Assembly (NCBI RefSeq): GCF_902806685.2 | Contig: NC_048555.1 | Span: 8,432,001 to 8,496,000, forward strand | DNA: 64,000 nucleotides | Direction: 5' to 3' | DNA from: Maniola hyperantus | Lineage: Eukaryota > Arthropoda > Insecta > Lepidoptera > Nymphalidae | Part shown: positions 52,701-57,621 of the stretch, piece after piece | How the letters are laid out: the number at the start of each line of letters is the position of its first letter | Numbering within the stretch: the first letter of the stretch is position 1 | Position numbers and translations under genes: made by a program | Notes under the pieces: generated by a model | What the model was told of the DNA's origin: nothing | Database searches by the model: none | The model's input: only the letters and a program-made list of their open reading frames with translations

Positions 52701-52881
52701 CGACAAGAGCCCCGTCATCATGAGGGAAGAGAAACCCCCCCTACTACCGCCCGCCCCCGACTACCGACAGGGGGACGACGCGCCCTACCGGCCCCCTCCC
52801 CCCTTCGCTGCCTCCCGCACCCCGCCGCGCCCCAAAGCCACGCCCACATACAGAAAACCCCCTCCGTACGTCCCGCCATAA
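31650..52881 (+). CDS. Dg: dystroglycan, 18 coding exons (whole-gene span)
   Basis: Dystroglycan is the laminin/perlecan receptor that ties extracellular matrix to dystrophin and actin. Joining the 18 exons listed below gives about 1204 residues, close to the length of insect dystroglycans. Order: signal peptide 1-20; cadherin/Ig-like module about 36-141 (LWGVPDTSAYVG, SWLAVDTKHGLVSGVP); S6-like module about 142-280; furin-type RLKR at 283-286; acidic linker 288-329; Thr/Pro mucin region about 330-575; second module about 590-720; third about 820-920; SEA-like region with a Cys pair near 995 and 1043; transmembrane helix about 1078-1103; cytoplasmic tail with a basic stop-transfer RRRR and C-terminal PPPYVPP. 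Exons 1-11 start in phase 0. The start at 31650 is the only ATG giving a signal peptide in frame with exon 2. The Gly-Ser alpha/beta cleavage site of vertebrates is not evident. Confidence 0.96.
31772..31855 (+). pseudogene. decayed duplicate of Dg exon 1
   Basis: It matches 31596-31675 (5' leader plus the first codons) with few mismatches, for example ATGAGAGCGCCGCGACT, then TGTCGCACTTTGTCACCGCA. A 4-base insertion (CTAC) after ATGGAGTAC shifts the frame, giving a short dead-end peptide. It has no matching signal-peptide remainder or donor site. It lies in intron 1, immediately upstream of the MITE that carries an exon 2 copy. Confidence 0.85.
31880..32091. mobile_element. GC-rich palindromic MITE carrying a captured copy of Dg exon 2
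   Basis: The left terminus AGTAGGCGAAAGGTGGAGAT mirrors the right terminus ATCTCGACCTGTCGTGTACT. The core GACGCCCCGCACAGCCCCCG and GGGTGACGTGCGGGTGTG belongs to the MITE family at 1049 and 2804. The right arm is split: after GGTGTGTGGC comes 76 bp of Dg exon 2, then the arm resumes at CCTCATACACCAATTGC. The element is flanked by the direct repeat ATACCTAT (31872-31879 and 32092-32099), an 8-bp target-site size seen for hAT-type elements, so the composite appears to have inserted as one unit. Confidence 0.85.
31978..32053 (+). pseudogene. captured fragment of Dg exon 2 inside the MITE
   Basis: It aligns without gaps to 32991-33066 (the 3' half of exon 2 and the first bases of its donor); I count 71 of 76 identical. 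One change converts the codon TAT to TAA, so the copy ends in a stop just before the donor. The acceptor side is MITE sequence, so it is unlikely to act as an exon. Confidence 0.9.
32917..33063 (+). CDS. Dg: Dg coding exon 2 (first cadherin/Ig-like module, N-terminal part)
   Basis: 49 codons, phase 0 at both ends; acceptor TTATAG, donor GTATAG. It contains an N-glycosylation sequon (NHS) and the strongly conserved LWGVPDTSAYVGHLFRMEIP stretch of the dystroglycan N-terminal domain. This exon is the source of the fragment in the upstream MITE. Confidence 0.93.
33681..33848 (+). CDS. Dg: Dg coding exon 3 (first cadherin/Ig-like module, C-terminal part)
   Basis: 56 codons, phase 0; acceptor CTCCTGTTACAG, donor GTGAGT. 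It encodes LPSWLAVDTKHGLVSGVPQK and ends TDSFTVE, the usual fold signatures of dystroglycan cadherin-like modules (W-L, D-x-x-x-x-x-L-x-G-x-P). It is unusually GC-rich compared with its surroundings. Two decayed copies follow in intron 3. Confidence 0.94.
33885..34070 (+). pseudogene. decayed duplicate of Dg exon 3, copy a
   Basis: Segments GCGAAGCATGGATTGGTCAG, GCGCACGGACGCACACGCGG and TACCGTCGAAGTGAGTCGCA correspond to exon 3 and its donor. The match continues into the start of the intron (TGTTGATGAACGAACAAG against TGTTAACGAATAAAG), so a genomic segment was duplicated. Indels at the 5' end, an in-frame TAG (CTGAAGTAGAC) and loss of the acceptor make it non-functional. Confidence 0.88.
34174..34278 (+). 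pseudogene. decayed duplicate of Dg exon 3, copy b
   Basis: GGTACATAGATGACCGTCAC, TTACCGAGCTGATTTGCAAT and GGATACGAACGATGGGTTGG align with the first half of exon 3. The implied peptide MDTNDGLAVLHQKQYI parallels VDTKHGLVSGVPQKQDI. It is more diverged than copy a. Its right part is interrupted by a minus-strand SINE, with the short remnant GCTTTTATGTGACTGTGCAA resuming at 34591. Confidence 0.75.
34279..34591 (-). mobile_element. tRNA-derived SINE, family B, with target-site duplication
   Basis: On the minus strand: A-box region TGTGGTAGCCTAGTGGTTAG, B box GGGGGTTCGATCCCGGGCAC, body TTCACGGTGAAGGAAAACAT, and a 3' end of ATGATGATGATGA units. It is flanked by the 15-bp direct repeat CTTTTATGTGACTGT (34264-34278 and 34592-34606), direct evidence of target-primed insertion. 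Confidence 0.9.
35073..35237 (+). CDS. Dg: Dg coding exon 4 (S6-like module)
   Basis: 55 codons, phase 0; acceptor ATTTTATTACAG, donor GTAAGA. It begins VKRADEKPQ, closing the first module, then includes NRLELVILIDGAFHRISHRR and IRALMELASFMALDG, matching the beta-strand and helix pattern of the second N-terminal module of alpha-dystroglycan. A Cys (TCYRSEN) is present. Confidence 0.92.
35261..35575 (+). mobile_element. tRNA-derived SINE, family A, in Dg intron 4
   Basis: GACGTCCTCTCTGGCGCAGT head, decayed B box (GACTTCGATTCTCAG), TACGATGCCGTGTAGAAACT in the middle, and AACCACCAGGTGAGATTGCA near the end. It starts only about 24 bp after the exon 4 donor, in sense orientation with Dg. Confidence 0.75.
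36057..36395 (-). mobile_element. GAGTCAGACTCG-type element in Dg intron 4
   Basis: CGGAACCTCAAAAGGAAAAA, the GTCTGTCTGCCTGTCTGTCT repeat, CTTCCCGTTGACCTAGAATC, and the other end TACGGAACCCTCAACGCGCG. Confidence 0.65.
36555..36674 (+). CDS. Dg: Dg coding exon 5 (S6-like module)
   Basis: 40 codons, phase 0; acceptor TTTTGTTTTAG, donor GTAAGT. It encodes DEFWMEPYKSETAQSHVVLM, a surface-type loop with a basic cluster KRRR (residues 222-225), then ATTAIYFN. The basic cluster could be exposed to proprotein convertases, though the better site is in exon 6. Confidence 0.9.
36811..36966 (+). CDS. Dg: Dg coding exon 6 (end of the N-terminal region, furin-type site)
   Basis: 52 codons, phase 0; acceptor TAATTTCAG, donor GTAGGC. 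It reads VGCGEKLWSRHKVLVAGLRE ... LNLPVLGWRLIGVKPLP then RLKRQ. The VGCG and VLGW-x-I-x-x-KP pattern is characteristic of the end of the alpha-dystroglycan N-terminal domain. RLKR (residues 283-286) fits the furin rule R-x-K/R-R and sits where vertebrate dystroglycan is cut. Confidence 0.93.
37157..37355 (+). pseudogene. RTE-type LINE C-terminal remnant in Dg intron 6
   Basis: AGCTCAACGGGCTACGAAGC, AGACGTTGGGAACCCAAGGT, CTCGCACCGGAAGGCGCAGA and GGGCGGACGACATCAGACAA match the remnant at 21221-21474 in the same orientation as Dg. Indels make it non-coding. Confidence 0.7.
37448..37573 (+). CDS. Dg: Dg coding exon 7 (acidic linker)
   Basis: 42 codons, phase 0; acceptor TTTTCTTACCCAG, donor GTGAGT. 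It encodes SPIDEGSGAYETYDDEYDAD followed by YSGDDEDDNDDYQIDGNPEP. About half the residues are Asp or Glu. Two Ser-Gly dipeptides within acidic, Tyr-rich context (DEGSGAYE and DYSGDDED) resemble glycosaminoglycan attachment and tyrosine-sulphation contexts. It starts the linker just after the RLKR site. Confidence 0.9.
38006..38215 (-). mobile_element. Lep1/Helitron-like element in Dg intron 7
   Basis: ACTAGCTTATGCTCGCGACT to CGTTGATAGATCAGTTCGTC, inverted orientation. The hairpin CGCGACTTCGTCCGCG lies next to the CTAG end. Confidence 0.75.
38216..39211. other. Dg intron 7, no feature seen
   Basis: AT-rich intron sequence without recognised exon, repeat or RNA. Confidence 0.5.
39212..39641 (-). 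mobile_element. GAGTCAGACTCG-type element, near full length, in Dg intron 7
   Basis: AGGGTTCCGTACCTCAAAAG, (GTCT)n, CTTCCCGTTGACCTAGAGTC, ATCATATGAAAGGGCTTTAC, CGAGCCTGACTCGCACTTGG and CCGGTTTTTTAA. This is the most complete copy in the window and a useful reference for the family. Confidence 0.75.
39998..40229 (-). mobile_element. tRNA-like retroposon, family C, with target-site duplication (Dg intron 7)
   Basis: On the minus strand the tRNA-like block is GCGGGCTGTAGCTTAGTGGT, CAGAGCGTCGGTCGC, then GGGTTCGATTCCTGCCGGTT, surrounded by repeats of AATTTTTGATATGTATTTAA. The 13-bp direct repeat TACCAACTCTTAA at 39985-39997 and 40230-40242 is a target-site duplication. The tRNA-like block is internal, so this is not a standard tRNA gene. 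Confidence 0.8.
40272..40545. repeat. long imperfect inverted repeat (MITE-like) in Dg intron 7
   Basis: The left arm AGAAGCAAAGCAACGCGTCT mirrors the right arm AGACGCATCGCGTTGCTTTT with one small bulge. The interior includes TTATTACATAGTGGAGATAA, also found at 55927-55946 near a second degraded copy. Confidence 0.6.
40602..40767. mobile_element. CTAAACTAAACT palindromic MITE in Dg intron 7
   Basis: The ends CAATGTGGCTAATTCTGTTG and TACACAATCTCTAAACTAAA are mirrored by TTTAGTTTAGAAATTGTGTA and CCAGAGAATTGGCCCCAATA. About 165 bp, no coding capacity. Confidence 0.75.
41410..41691 (+). CDS. Dg: Dg coding exon 8 (mucin-type)
   Basis: 94 codons, phase 0 at both ends. Sequence VEEPPNPPHPHRHHHGQPDF, then Thr/Pro/Ser-rich (TEPTDSPPTTQTPTAPETAP, TEPPSSSDPSPPNSPPS), to TNTYTTE. 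This is the O-glycosylated mucin stalk, with a His-rich start. The acceptor (GCGGCGGCAG) lacks a good pyrimidine tract, but a perfect TACTAAC branch-point-like motif sits at 41379-41385, 24-30 bp upstream. The donor GTTTGT is weak. The frame is open upstream, so the exact 5' edge is less certain. Confidence 0.75.
42402..42560 (+). CDS. Dg: Dg coding exon 9 (stalk)
   Basis: 53 codons, phase 0; acceptor CACTTTTTAAACAG, donor GTAAGT. EHKVKITAYSESASEASNVN, VLKEPIVVDARRLDEHSPII and IVPEEITTIEPEP. It lacks dense Thr/Pro repeats and separates the two mucin exons. I assign it to Dg by frame and splice sites, not by a domain match. Confidence 0.82.
42783..42960 (+). mobile_element. tRNA-derived SINE, family D, in Dg intron 9
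   Basis: GCCTCAATAGCTCAACGGTT (A-box region) and GGTCGCCGGTTCAAACCCCA (B box) make a tRNA-like head of about 70 nt, then AACTTAACGCTTAATTGGAG and AGGGGAATATTAGTCATCAT. It ends A-rich (AAAGAAAAAAATTAAAATC). Confidence 0.7.
43520..43632 (+). pseudogene. RTE-type LINE 3' end fragment in Dg intron 9
   Basis: GAAGGCGAAGGACCGTGTTT, GGACTATGTCCAGCGGTGGA and CGCATAGAGGCTGATGGTT. Only the terminal codons and TGATG-type end remain. Confidence 0.55.
43974..44228 (+). CDS. Dg: Dg coding exon 10 (Thr-rich mucin)
   Basis: 85 codons, phase 0; acceptor CATGGCACTTTCAG. It starts HTIVIKESNELTPMSSETPA and becomes nearly pure Thr with Ser/Pro (STSTSTTTTSAPRTTETTST and similar), ending TTQE. The coding strand is biased to ACG/ACC/ACA repeats, so it is low-complexity and likely length-variable. 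Two in-phase donors compete: GAG|GTAACC at 44228 and CAG|GTCTGT at 44240, adding or omitting VTEQ. Confidence 0.85.
44423..44764 (+). mobile_element. GAGTCAGACTCG-type element in Dg intron 10
   Basis: AAAAAACGGCCAAGTGCGAG, TCAGACTCGCGCTCCGAGGG, ATGATACCCCACTTGGTATA and CGGGAAGTACCCTATAAGAT. It is truncated before the (CAGA)n end. Confidence 0.7.
44805..44960. mobile_element. CTAAACTAAACT palindromic MITE, degraded (Dg intron 10)
   Basis: TTAAACTAAATTGACAGGTC at the left and TTTAGTTCAGTTTAGAGATT at the right. The outer left end is lost. Confidence 0.6.
44961..45799. other. Dg intron 10, no feature seen
   Basis: AT-rich intron sequence. A short inverted pair, GAAAGTTGAAACTGCG and TTTTTCAACTTTCGGG, sits at 45315-45356. 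Confidence 0.5.
45806..45955. mobile_element. CTAAACTAAACT palindromic MITE (Dg intron 10)
   Basis: TTGTACACAGACTCTAAACT and AGTTTAGTGTATAACAGAAT with CGGCCACAATAT at the right. Its edge lies about 45 bp before exon 11. Confidence 0.6.
46000..46142 (+). CDS. Dg: Dg coding exon 11 (end of stalk, start of second module)
   Basis: 47 codons plus 2 bases (phase 0 to phase 2); acceptor GGTATTCTAG, donor GTGACT. ETIPSTERSSTIFGRTTETV, PFPIPLNQPPTLKHHMKKLA, ITAGNAFR. The last part, NxPPxLxxxxxKLxITAGxxFR, matches the opening strand of a dystroglycan cadherin-like module and joins in frame to YIIPADLF of exon 12. The polypyrimidine tract is poor (GAAAAATAATGGTATTCTAG). Confidence 0.86.
46335..46697 (+). 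mobile_element. tRNA-derived SINE, family A, abutting the exon 12 acceptor
   Basis: The most complete family A copy: GATGACCTCCCTGGCGCACT, B box GGGTTCTATTCCCGGCAGGG, (TCTGG)n at 46440-46462, TACGATGCCGTGTAGAAACC, CTTACCACCAGGTGAGGTCG, and tail CATCTGAATAAAAAAAAA. The A tail ends about 10 bp before the first base of Dg exon 12. Confidence 0.82.
46707..46847 (+). CDS. Dg: Dg coding exon 12 (second cadherin/Ig-like module)
   Basis: Phase 2 entry (completes Arg), phase 2 exit; acceptor ATGTTTTTCAG, donor GTAAGT. It encodes YIIPADLFTDPEEGSNLTFT, VYEAENVPLSKYSWIQFLPS and EREVYGL. The P-x-D-x-F-x-D-P-E-x-G-x-x-x-L pattern is diagnostic of dystroglycan. One N-glycosylation sequon (NLT). The pyrimidine tract is squeezed between the SINE A tail and the exon. 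Confidence 0.94.
47294..47645 (+). CDS. Dg: Dg coding exon 13 (second module and inter-module region)
   Basis: Completes Leu, then 117 codons to phase 0; acceptor TATTTTATTCAG, donor GTAAGT. PLEAHVSRWNFIVEAQDSEG, LVARGPLDITVQQYKSGRTI and NHQFIMQFKLLKQYENAVNW. Two N-glycosylation sequons (NAT, NDT) and two Cys (MCEF, SACPV). This is the largest exon of the conserved alpha-dystroglycan C-terminal region. Confidence 0.95.
47790..47964 (-). mobile_element. Lep1/Helitron-like fragment in Dg intron 13
   Basis: TTAAATCCCGCGGGAACTTT, AAAATCGCGTCAATCCGTTA, CACACTTTCGCATTTATAAT. It ends about 24 bp before exon 14. The CTAG end is missing. Confidence 0.65.
47989..48213 (+). CDS. Dg: Dg coding exon 14 (inter-module region, start of third module)
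   Basis: 75 codons, phase 0; acceptor TTAATTTTTCAG, donor GTAAAA. IMESDTVRGRPSAGLARVMS, PELEISEVKWHGTGPCAGLP and NQVDHVTATVGHLLVYTVPK. The closing stretch NQVDHVTATVGHLLVYTVP is a typical first strand of a dystroglycan module. One Cys (GPCAGL). Confidence 0.94.
48937..49106. mobile_element. foldback/MITE in Dg intron 14
   Basis: The left end GCGGGATGATTACGTA (48939-48954) and right end TACGTAATCACCCCGC (49089-49104) are inverted repeats, 15 of 16 matching. The interior has a second inverted pair, GATCGCGAG / CTGTCGCGAG. No coding capacity. Confidence 0.65.
49263..49433 (+). CDS. Dg: Dg coding exon 15 (third module)
   Basis: 57 codons, phase 0; acceptor TTTTTCTTTTTCAG, donor GTAAGG. DTFYDPEDGNTPNLQLSLRF, SDRSEIPPDNWLQFDARNQE and FYGVPSASDQGSVEYQL. 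It carries the full D-T-F-x-D-x-E-D-G, W-L-Q-F-D and E-F-Y-G-x-P signature of the dystroglycan C-terminal cadherin-like module. Confidence 0.96.
49604..49842 (+). CDS. Dg: Dg coding exon 16 (end of third module, SEA-like region)
   Basis: 79 codons plus 2 bases; acceptor CTTGCATTACAG, donor GTAAGT. IAEDSTKKSAYDSLIVEVAK ends the third module. PTVEFQMTMDPSPNLADSAA, then KVVEKLAALFGQEETDNIRI, start the SEA-like region. The segment before the conserved W-Y-N-T-S-L-P reads SDNPTTII, without the Gly-Ser bond used for alpha/beta cleavage in vertebrates. Confidence 0.95.
50238..50404. mobile_element. CTAAACTAAACT palindromic MITE in Dg intron 16
   Basis: CATTGTGGCTAATTCCGCTG, TACACAATCTCTAAACCAAA, then AGATTAGTTTAGAGATTGTG and TACAAGAGAATCGGCCCC. 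Well-preserved ends. Confidence 0.72.
50747..51120 (+). CDS. Dg: Dg coding exon 17 (juxtamembrane ectodomain and transmembrane helix)
   Basis: Completes Trp, 124 codons plus 1 base; acceptor ATAATCAATTTCAG, donor GTAAGT. YNTSLPMDRCPKREIEELRR continues the SEA-like fold. Cys at MDRCP and GLCAEQ match the beta-dystroglycan disulphide pair. N-glycosylation sequons NTS and NAS. Membrane helix YLVTFVIPAIVIVCMIVVAG and IIACVLY, then RRRRTG as a positive stop-transfer signal. If the donor is not used, translation continues GKLQYFD and stops, giving a tail-less form. Confidence 0.96.
51121..52594. other. Dg intron 17, no feature seen
   Basis: AT-rich 1.5 kb intron. A short inverted pair, CAAGTCTGTGCG / TGGACGAAGAAGAGACGAAA with TCGTCTCTTTCTCGTCCATA, lies at 51520-51590. 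No repeat family is recognised. Confidence 0.5.
52595..52881 (+). CDS. Dg: Dg coding exon 18 (cytoplasmic tail and stop)
   Basis: Completes Gly, 94 codons and TAA at 52879-52881; acceptor TCAAACAAAAACAG. KMSVGDEEERQAFRSKGIPV, IFQDELEERADAEPADKSP, VIMREEKPPLLPPAPDYRQG. The G-I-P-V-I-F-x-D-E-L and EEKPPLLPP stretches and the C-terminal PPPYVPP are hallmark beta-dystroglycan tail motifs. PPPY is the ligand for the dystrophin/utrophin WW-EF-ZZ region. RPPPPF and other Pro clusters could bind SH3 proteins. Confidence 0.97.
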
Positions 52882-54099
52882 AACTGCCTAAGCTTCTTTT
52901 TTAGTATAGAAAACCCGTTTACGCGTTACATACTCGAAGCATACCTGCGAAGTGGAGTAACGCAGCGTCTTTTTTTAACAGACTTGAAAAAAGGAGATTT
53001 TGTATTCGACCCGTATGTATGTTCGCGATTATCTCGGAAACGAATGAATTAATTTTGATGATTTTTTCAGTAACGTAATCGACATACGTTTTTGTAGGTA
53101 TGTTATAAAGGTAGAAAAAACCGTTACGTATGCAAAGCATATTCCTTGCAAACGTGATTTTCAAGTGACAGAATGACAGAAGACGTCACTGACTCTATTT
53201 TATTTTAAACGTACTACAAAGCTTAGTTTGAGTTATTATAAAAAAGATGCTACGTCTCGACTCCACTCCGCCCTACAGGTGTGCGCCTTGATAGACGTAG
53301 CTGAAAGCTTGAATGAATATTTTTACCCCACTGTGGTCCGTTCTTATGTTCGCTCGTAACTACTCAACGGCTCAACCGATTTTGATAAATAATACTTCAT
53401 TAGATTCGTCTTGACAGCGTGTCACTACAGCCAGAATAGTCGTTAGTCTGGACATTGGACACATCGTTACTGCCAAAAAATGGACGCAATTCAGTTTTGT
53501 TCTGTTCAATAGCAAATTTGAAGGGCGCCTTCAAAAGGAGGTTTTGTATAAAACAGCGCTGCAGCCGCGCGGCACTTTGCGGCAAATTTGAAGACGCCCA
53601 GAAAATACTTTCTGGTTCTGATCACTTTAAGAATTTTTACATTATATTGTAGCAGCTGCTTCCTAGGTACTACACAGATATTAGATCAAGAACTTTATCC
53701 CTAGCCAGTGAGAACCTAGAATTACCACAACCTTTACAAAGCTTTTGGTTACGTCTAGCTACCTAAAACAGCCAAAACGGGCAAACAAATTATATCTTAA
53801 ATTTGTCTATAAGGAAACTAGTCGACTCATTCGTTTTCAGCTATTCGATTTATTCATCAATTCGATTATTTTGATCAGTTAAGTTATTTTTACGAGCATT
53901 TAAGGGAAGGAGTTTAATAAAAAATGCATTTATTACATACGAAAAAATTGTAAAATTAAGGTAACGTAAACGAACCTCATATCGACTAAAAAGGAATTGT
54001 GCACAATTAAAAGTGACTACGAATTTCTTGTAGTGTAAGTTTTGAAGCGTAGAAGTACTTTGCTGTACCGTTATGGTCTTGATATAAGAGAGTATAGTC
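52882..54099 (+). other. Dg: Dg 3' flank / probable 3' untranslated region
   Basis: No ORF continues. A dispersed repeat related to 11470-11560 occupies about 52985-53110. The first AATAAA after the stop is at 53916-53921; others occur at 54456, 55207 and 56920. The true poly(A) site cannot be chosen from sequence alone. Confidence 0.45.
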
Positions 54100-54242
54100 C
54101 GTACAAAATGAGTTCTCACGCGCCATTTTAACCCTATGTGTCAACTATCATGTCAAAAATATGGTTCACCTAAGACTAAAATCCTACTTTTGACATGACA
54201 GTTCGTAAAGTTAAAATCGCGCGTGAGAACTCATTTTGTACG
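54100..54242. mobile_element. foldback MITE with 33-bp arms
   Basis: Left arm 54100-54132 starts CGTACAAAATGAGTTCTCAC. Right arm 54210-54242 is its reverse complement with one mismatch in 33. The 77-bp loop holds ACTATCATGTCAAAAATATG and TTTTGACATGACAGTTCG, a nested inverted pair. No coding capacity. Confidence 0.8.
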
Positions 54243-54681
54243 CATTATAATAATCAAATCGAGTACTTCAGTATATTACTAGGATGTTATTGTTGGGATA
54301 GGTAATGTTACATTAGCACTTTAGATATTATCGTTTTACAAATATTACAATTGATATCTAAACTGAAATATAAACTGGGGACAAGTACCTCAATCAATTT
54401 TTCATATAAAAATAAAAATTTCTGAAAGTGCGCTAAAACAATATTAAATGTTATGAATAAATTGTACTCGACTGCCATTCAAATTGATAAGTATAATTAC
54501 GGATTAACCACGGTATAGTCGATTAAAATAAGAATGTTTTAGTGCTAAACAACGTATTGGCGGTATACCTGTTTTAAGTTTAACGCAATGATCAAAAAAA
54601 CAAGTCAATTTATTTTAGAAAAATGTCTTAATATTACAAAATTACGTGTCACAGATGTTAGTTTACAAACTGATTAGTGAC

Positions 54682-54936
54682 CCAGCTAATCCTTTAGTTA
54701 CCCCAATTCATATTCAACCTGAATGATATTTCCTTTTTGCATATGCTATTCTACGTTCTATCCCAAATAAATTAGGAGGTGTAATTGCTTTAGTAATATC
54801 AATTTTAATTTTAATTATTCTTCCTTTCACCTTCAATAAAAAAATTCAAGGAATTCAATTTTACCCCCTTAATCAAATTTTATTTTGATTCTTAATTGCA
54901 ACAATTATTCTTTTAACCTGAATTGGACGACCAAAT
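54682..54936 (+). pseudogene. nuclear copy of mitochondrial cytochrome b (NUMT)
   Basis: 85 codons read without frameshift in the invertebrate mitochondrial code: [69 protein letters not shown], WIGRP. This is the C-terminal third of cytochrome b, including the invariant P-E-W-Y-F. The Trp codons at PEWYF, LFWF and LTWIG are TGA, a stop in the nuclear code, so it cannot be expressed from the nucleus. No other mitochondrial sequence is visible on either side. The edges are abrupt: AGTGAC before and a T-run (TTTTTTTTTT) after. Confidence 0.92.
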
Positions 54937-54944
54937 GTTTTTTT

Positions 54945-57110
54945 TTTGGTTTTTGATAAATTGGATGGCTTTCGTCATTTTATCTATTTAAGATTTATGT
55001 CAAAAATCGGCCACTTAAATAGCGTTTGTAACACCTTGGTAACACCCTTAAGTATTCAAATACGTTTAAGTATTCGGCCGTAAGATATTCTTATCTTAAT
55101 CAATTATGCTACAATAACACAATACTACATAAGTAAGACTAGACCAAATAAACAGTTCTTTAAAAAGTTGGCTAAATGCGTGCCATTTTTCAAAAAATTG
55201 TTATTTAATAAAGTAATTTAAAAGAACATATCGAAAATGTAACATTAGCCTTTAGCGTAGTTCTTCCATACACAAAATATTATAGGCTATGTGTGTGTAT
55301 GTAACAGTAGAACATATGATGTAGAGAGATTGTGAACAAAGACTTGAGCACACGTTTTTATCTCTGTTGATGAGACTCGACGTTTTGCCTTTCACTTAAG
55401 GCTTTATTAGCTCCGTTTAGGAGTTTCGTGTTAGGTGTAACGCCTTTAGCACACAGACGTATTTATACGCGGTAGGGAAACGATAAATGCCTTTATAACT
55501 ATGGTTTAAAGGCATACCGCGTGTCAGCGTTGGTGTACTAAAGGCGTAAGAATATTTCTTACACTAGTGCAAATGGCCGCAGCTGCTACTGTATCTATGC
55601 AGTCATTATATTAGGTCTTCGGAATAAGTCTTAAAAGTTCATCAAAATAATCGAAAGCGCTGATTATTTAAGATTTTTATTAAAATGTTCCAGTATAAAA
55701 ATTAATATGCGGTAGCAACTGTGAAGGTTTGCGCGTAAGGCTCAAGGCATATTGCGGCACAGTAGAAGCGTCTTTCCTTAAATATTACGAAGTAAACTAA
55801 ACTATCTCATTCACTGTGTTGGAGCACTGTTTTGTGCACAGTTTAAAACAAATTGGAAAAAAGGCACATCGATATGCTCCGTTTTTTTTTTTTTGTTTGA
55901 TTTGTTCATCACTAATAATAATTGTTTATTACTTAGTGGAGATGAAGTTTAGCTTCCAACTTAATATAAGAATGGACTCGTCGCGCCGCTTCGCTTCTCC
56001 CATAATGTGCCTTGTTCCTGAGCCAATTCTTTCAACCAATAAATAAAAAAACGCTTGCACGCTACACACATTTTATAAATCGTGGGTTGTTAAGGAGTAT
56101 TCAATAAGCTGGCGTGTACATTGTAATGATAATATAATATAACATTGTGTTATACAACTGACTTTAGTTTTAGGCTACGAATAGATATTTTTTAAGAATA
56201 AAGTATCATTTTGTACTTGTCTAATTATTACCATAGCAGTAAGAATAATCAAATTATGTAAACGATAGGGACTTTAAACGAAATGAGCTATAAAATAACT
56301 TTTTCTTTGGATGTATTTTTTTCTATTGTATACTCATTTAGAATTTTTGCATTTATAGATCTTTTTAGCCTTATACAATTTTATAGGACAGCTGCTGAAT
56401 GTTTCTTTAATTTTATTATTACATTTTTATTATTTCTTGGTAGTAGTACTTAATAATGGTACTAATTTGGTTGTATACAAATCTCGTAAGGCCATGTTAC
56501 ATGCGCCGTAGGGGCCTATGTCCCGCCGCATAGTGGTCTTTCTCACACCCACGTGTTTATGTCAGTCGCGTGAGAGAAACCACTAGACTAGTGCATTTCC
56601 ATAAGCATTAGGCTGTGGCGTACAGCGTCACACCTTTGTAACAGACCACGGCCTAAACTAAATTATTGTGAGATGTAAAAGTAATGCGATCCTTTTCACA
56701 ACGTTACTTGCAGATAAGGATAACACTATATGTTTAGTCCTGTCAATCTAAGGATTTGTGTACAACCGAATATGCACCAGCGTCCACAAAAAACCGAACC
56801 ATGTTAATATAATTTTATAGTATTGTGTCTATGACAGCTATTTTCTGTTTAATCAACACTCTTCTAAACGCACATAATAATATTTTATGTAATTATTGAG
56901 TTTTTTAATCTAATTTAATAAAATGGTCTAGTGATATTTTTGTTTTATTTGTTTTTCGATGTCTTTCTGCTTCTAACAACTTTTATTAAAAACACCTATG
57001 GAAACAAAATCAGGAACAGTAGGTAGGTATAGTTTAGCATCGAAATATAATATTTCGATGAGTTTAATCCTACCCTTTTGTATCCTGGAAATAAAGGAAA
57101 TGGTATCATT
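54945..57110. other. intergenic DNA with weak repeats
   Basis: A degraded copy of the 40272-40545 inverted repeat lies at about 55755-55995 (GTAGAAGCGTCTTTCCTTAA, TTACTTAGTGGAGATGAAGT). A degraded CTAAACTAAACT MITE is at about 56650-56780. AATAAA with a downstream GT-rich run occurs at 56920-56950 and could be a distal Dg poly(A) site. No gene is seen. Confidence 0.45.
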
Positions 57111-57117
57111 ATAAACC

Positions 57118-57194
57118 CGCTGCGGGATAGCGCAGGTGTGCGTGGCGTCCGCCCGCCTCATACCCCGATTGCCATCTCGACCTGTCGCGTACTA
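57118..57194. mobile_element. GC-rich palindromic MITE, right half
   Basis: CGCAGGTGTGCGTGGCGTCC, GCCCGCCTCATACCCCGATT, then GCCATCTCGACCTGTCGCGT and ACT. The left half is missing. The right arm is the best guide to what the exon-carrying copy at 31880 lost. Confidence 0.75.
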
Positions 57195-57239
57195 CACCTG
57201 GTAACCTGCGGGCTACATTTTCATTTCTTCCCTACTAGT

Positions 57240-57590
57240 AAGAGTTTAGACTCATTGGCGATCAAGCGCTGGTCAGTTCTAAGCTCCAAATTGGAACATC
57301 GGCACAAGGCTTCGGTGTTCACAGGATATAGTGTTTCGAAGTGTGCTGAGGAACTATTCTATTCGGCCTAGTTCCCCGCTCGTCATTTTACCTACTATCG
57401 AACTGCGATGTATCGCCAAGGTCTGCACCCCTACATATTCGTAATCCCACTGACTCGTACTAAGCGATTGGCTTCCTCGTTTCGAATACGCACTGCTAGA
57501 ATATGGAATGCCCTTCCGGCTTATTTTCCCCGCTTGCTCTAATATTGGTACCTTCAAAAGAAGAATGGGCTCCTTCTGGGCAGGCATATG
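57240..57590 (+). pseudogene. CR1/jockey-type LINE, C-terminal remnant
   Basis: The reading is broken over two frames: VLSSKLEHRHKASVFTGYSV, then YRTAMYRQGLHPYIFVIPLT, RTKRLASSFRIRTARIWNAL, then PAYFPRLL. The pattern HPYxxxIPxTRTKRxASSFxxRTAxxWNxLP is common to the C-terminus of many insect CR1/jockey LINEs. TAG and TAA stops interrupt it. It is a different family from the minus-strand fragment at 10378-11430. Confidence 0.75.
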
Positions 57591-57621
57591 ATTGCAGTCA
57601 AGCTCAATCCTAGATACCTAG

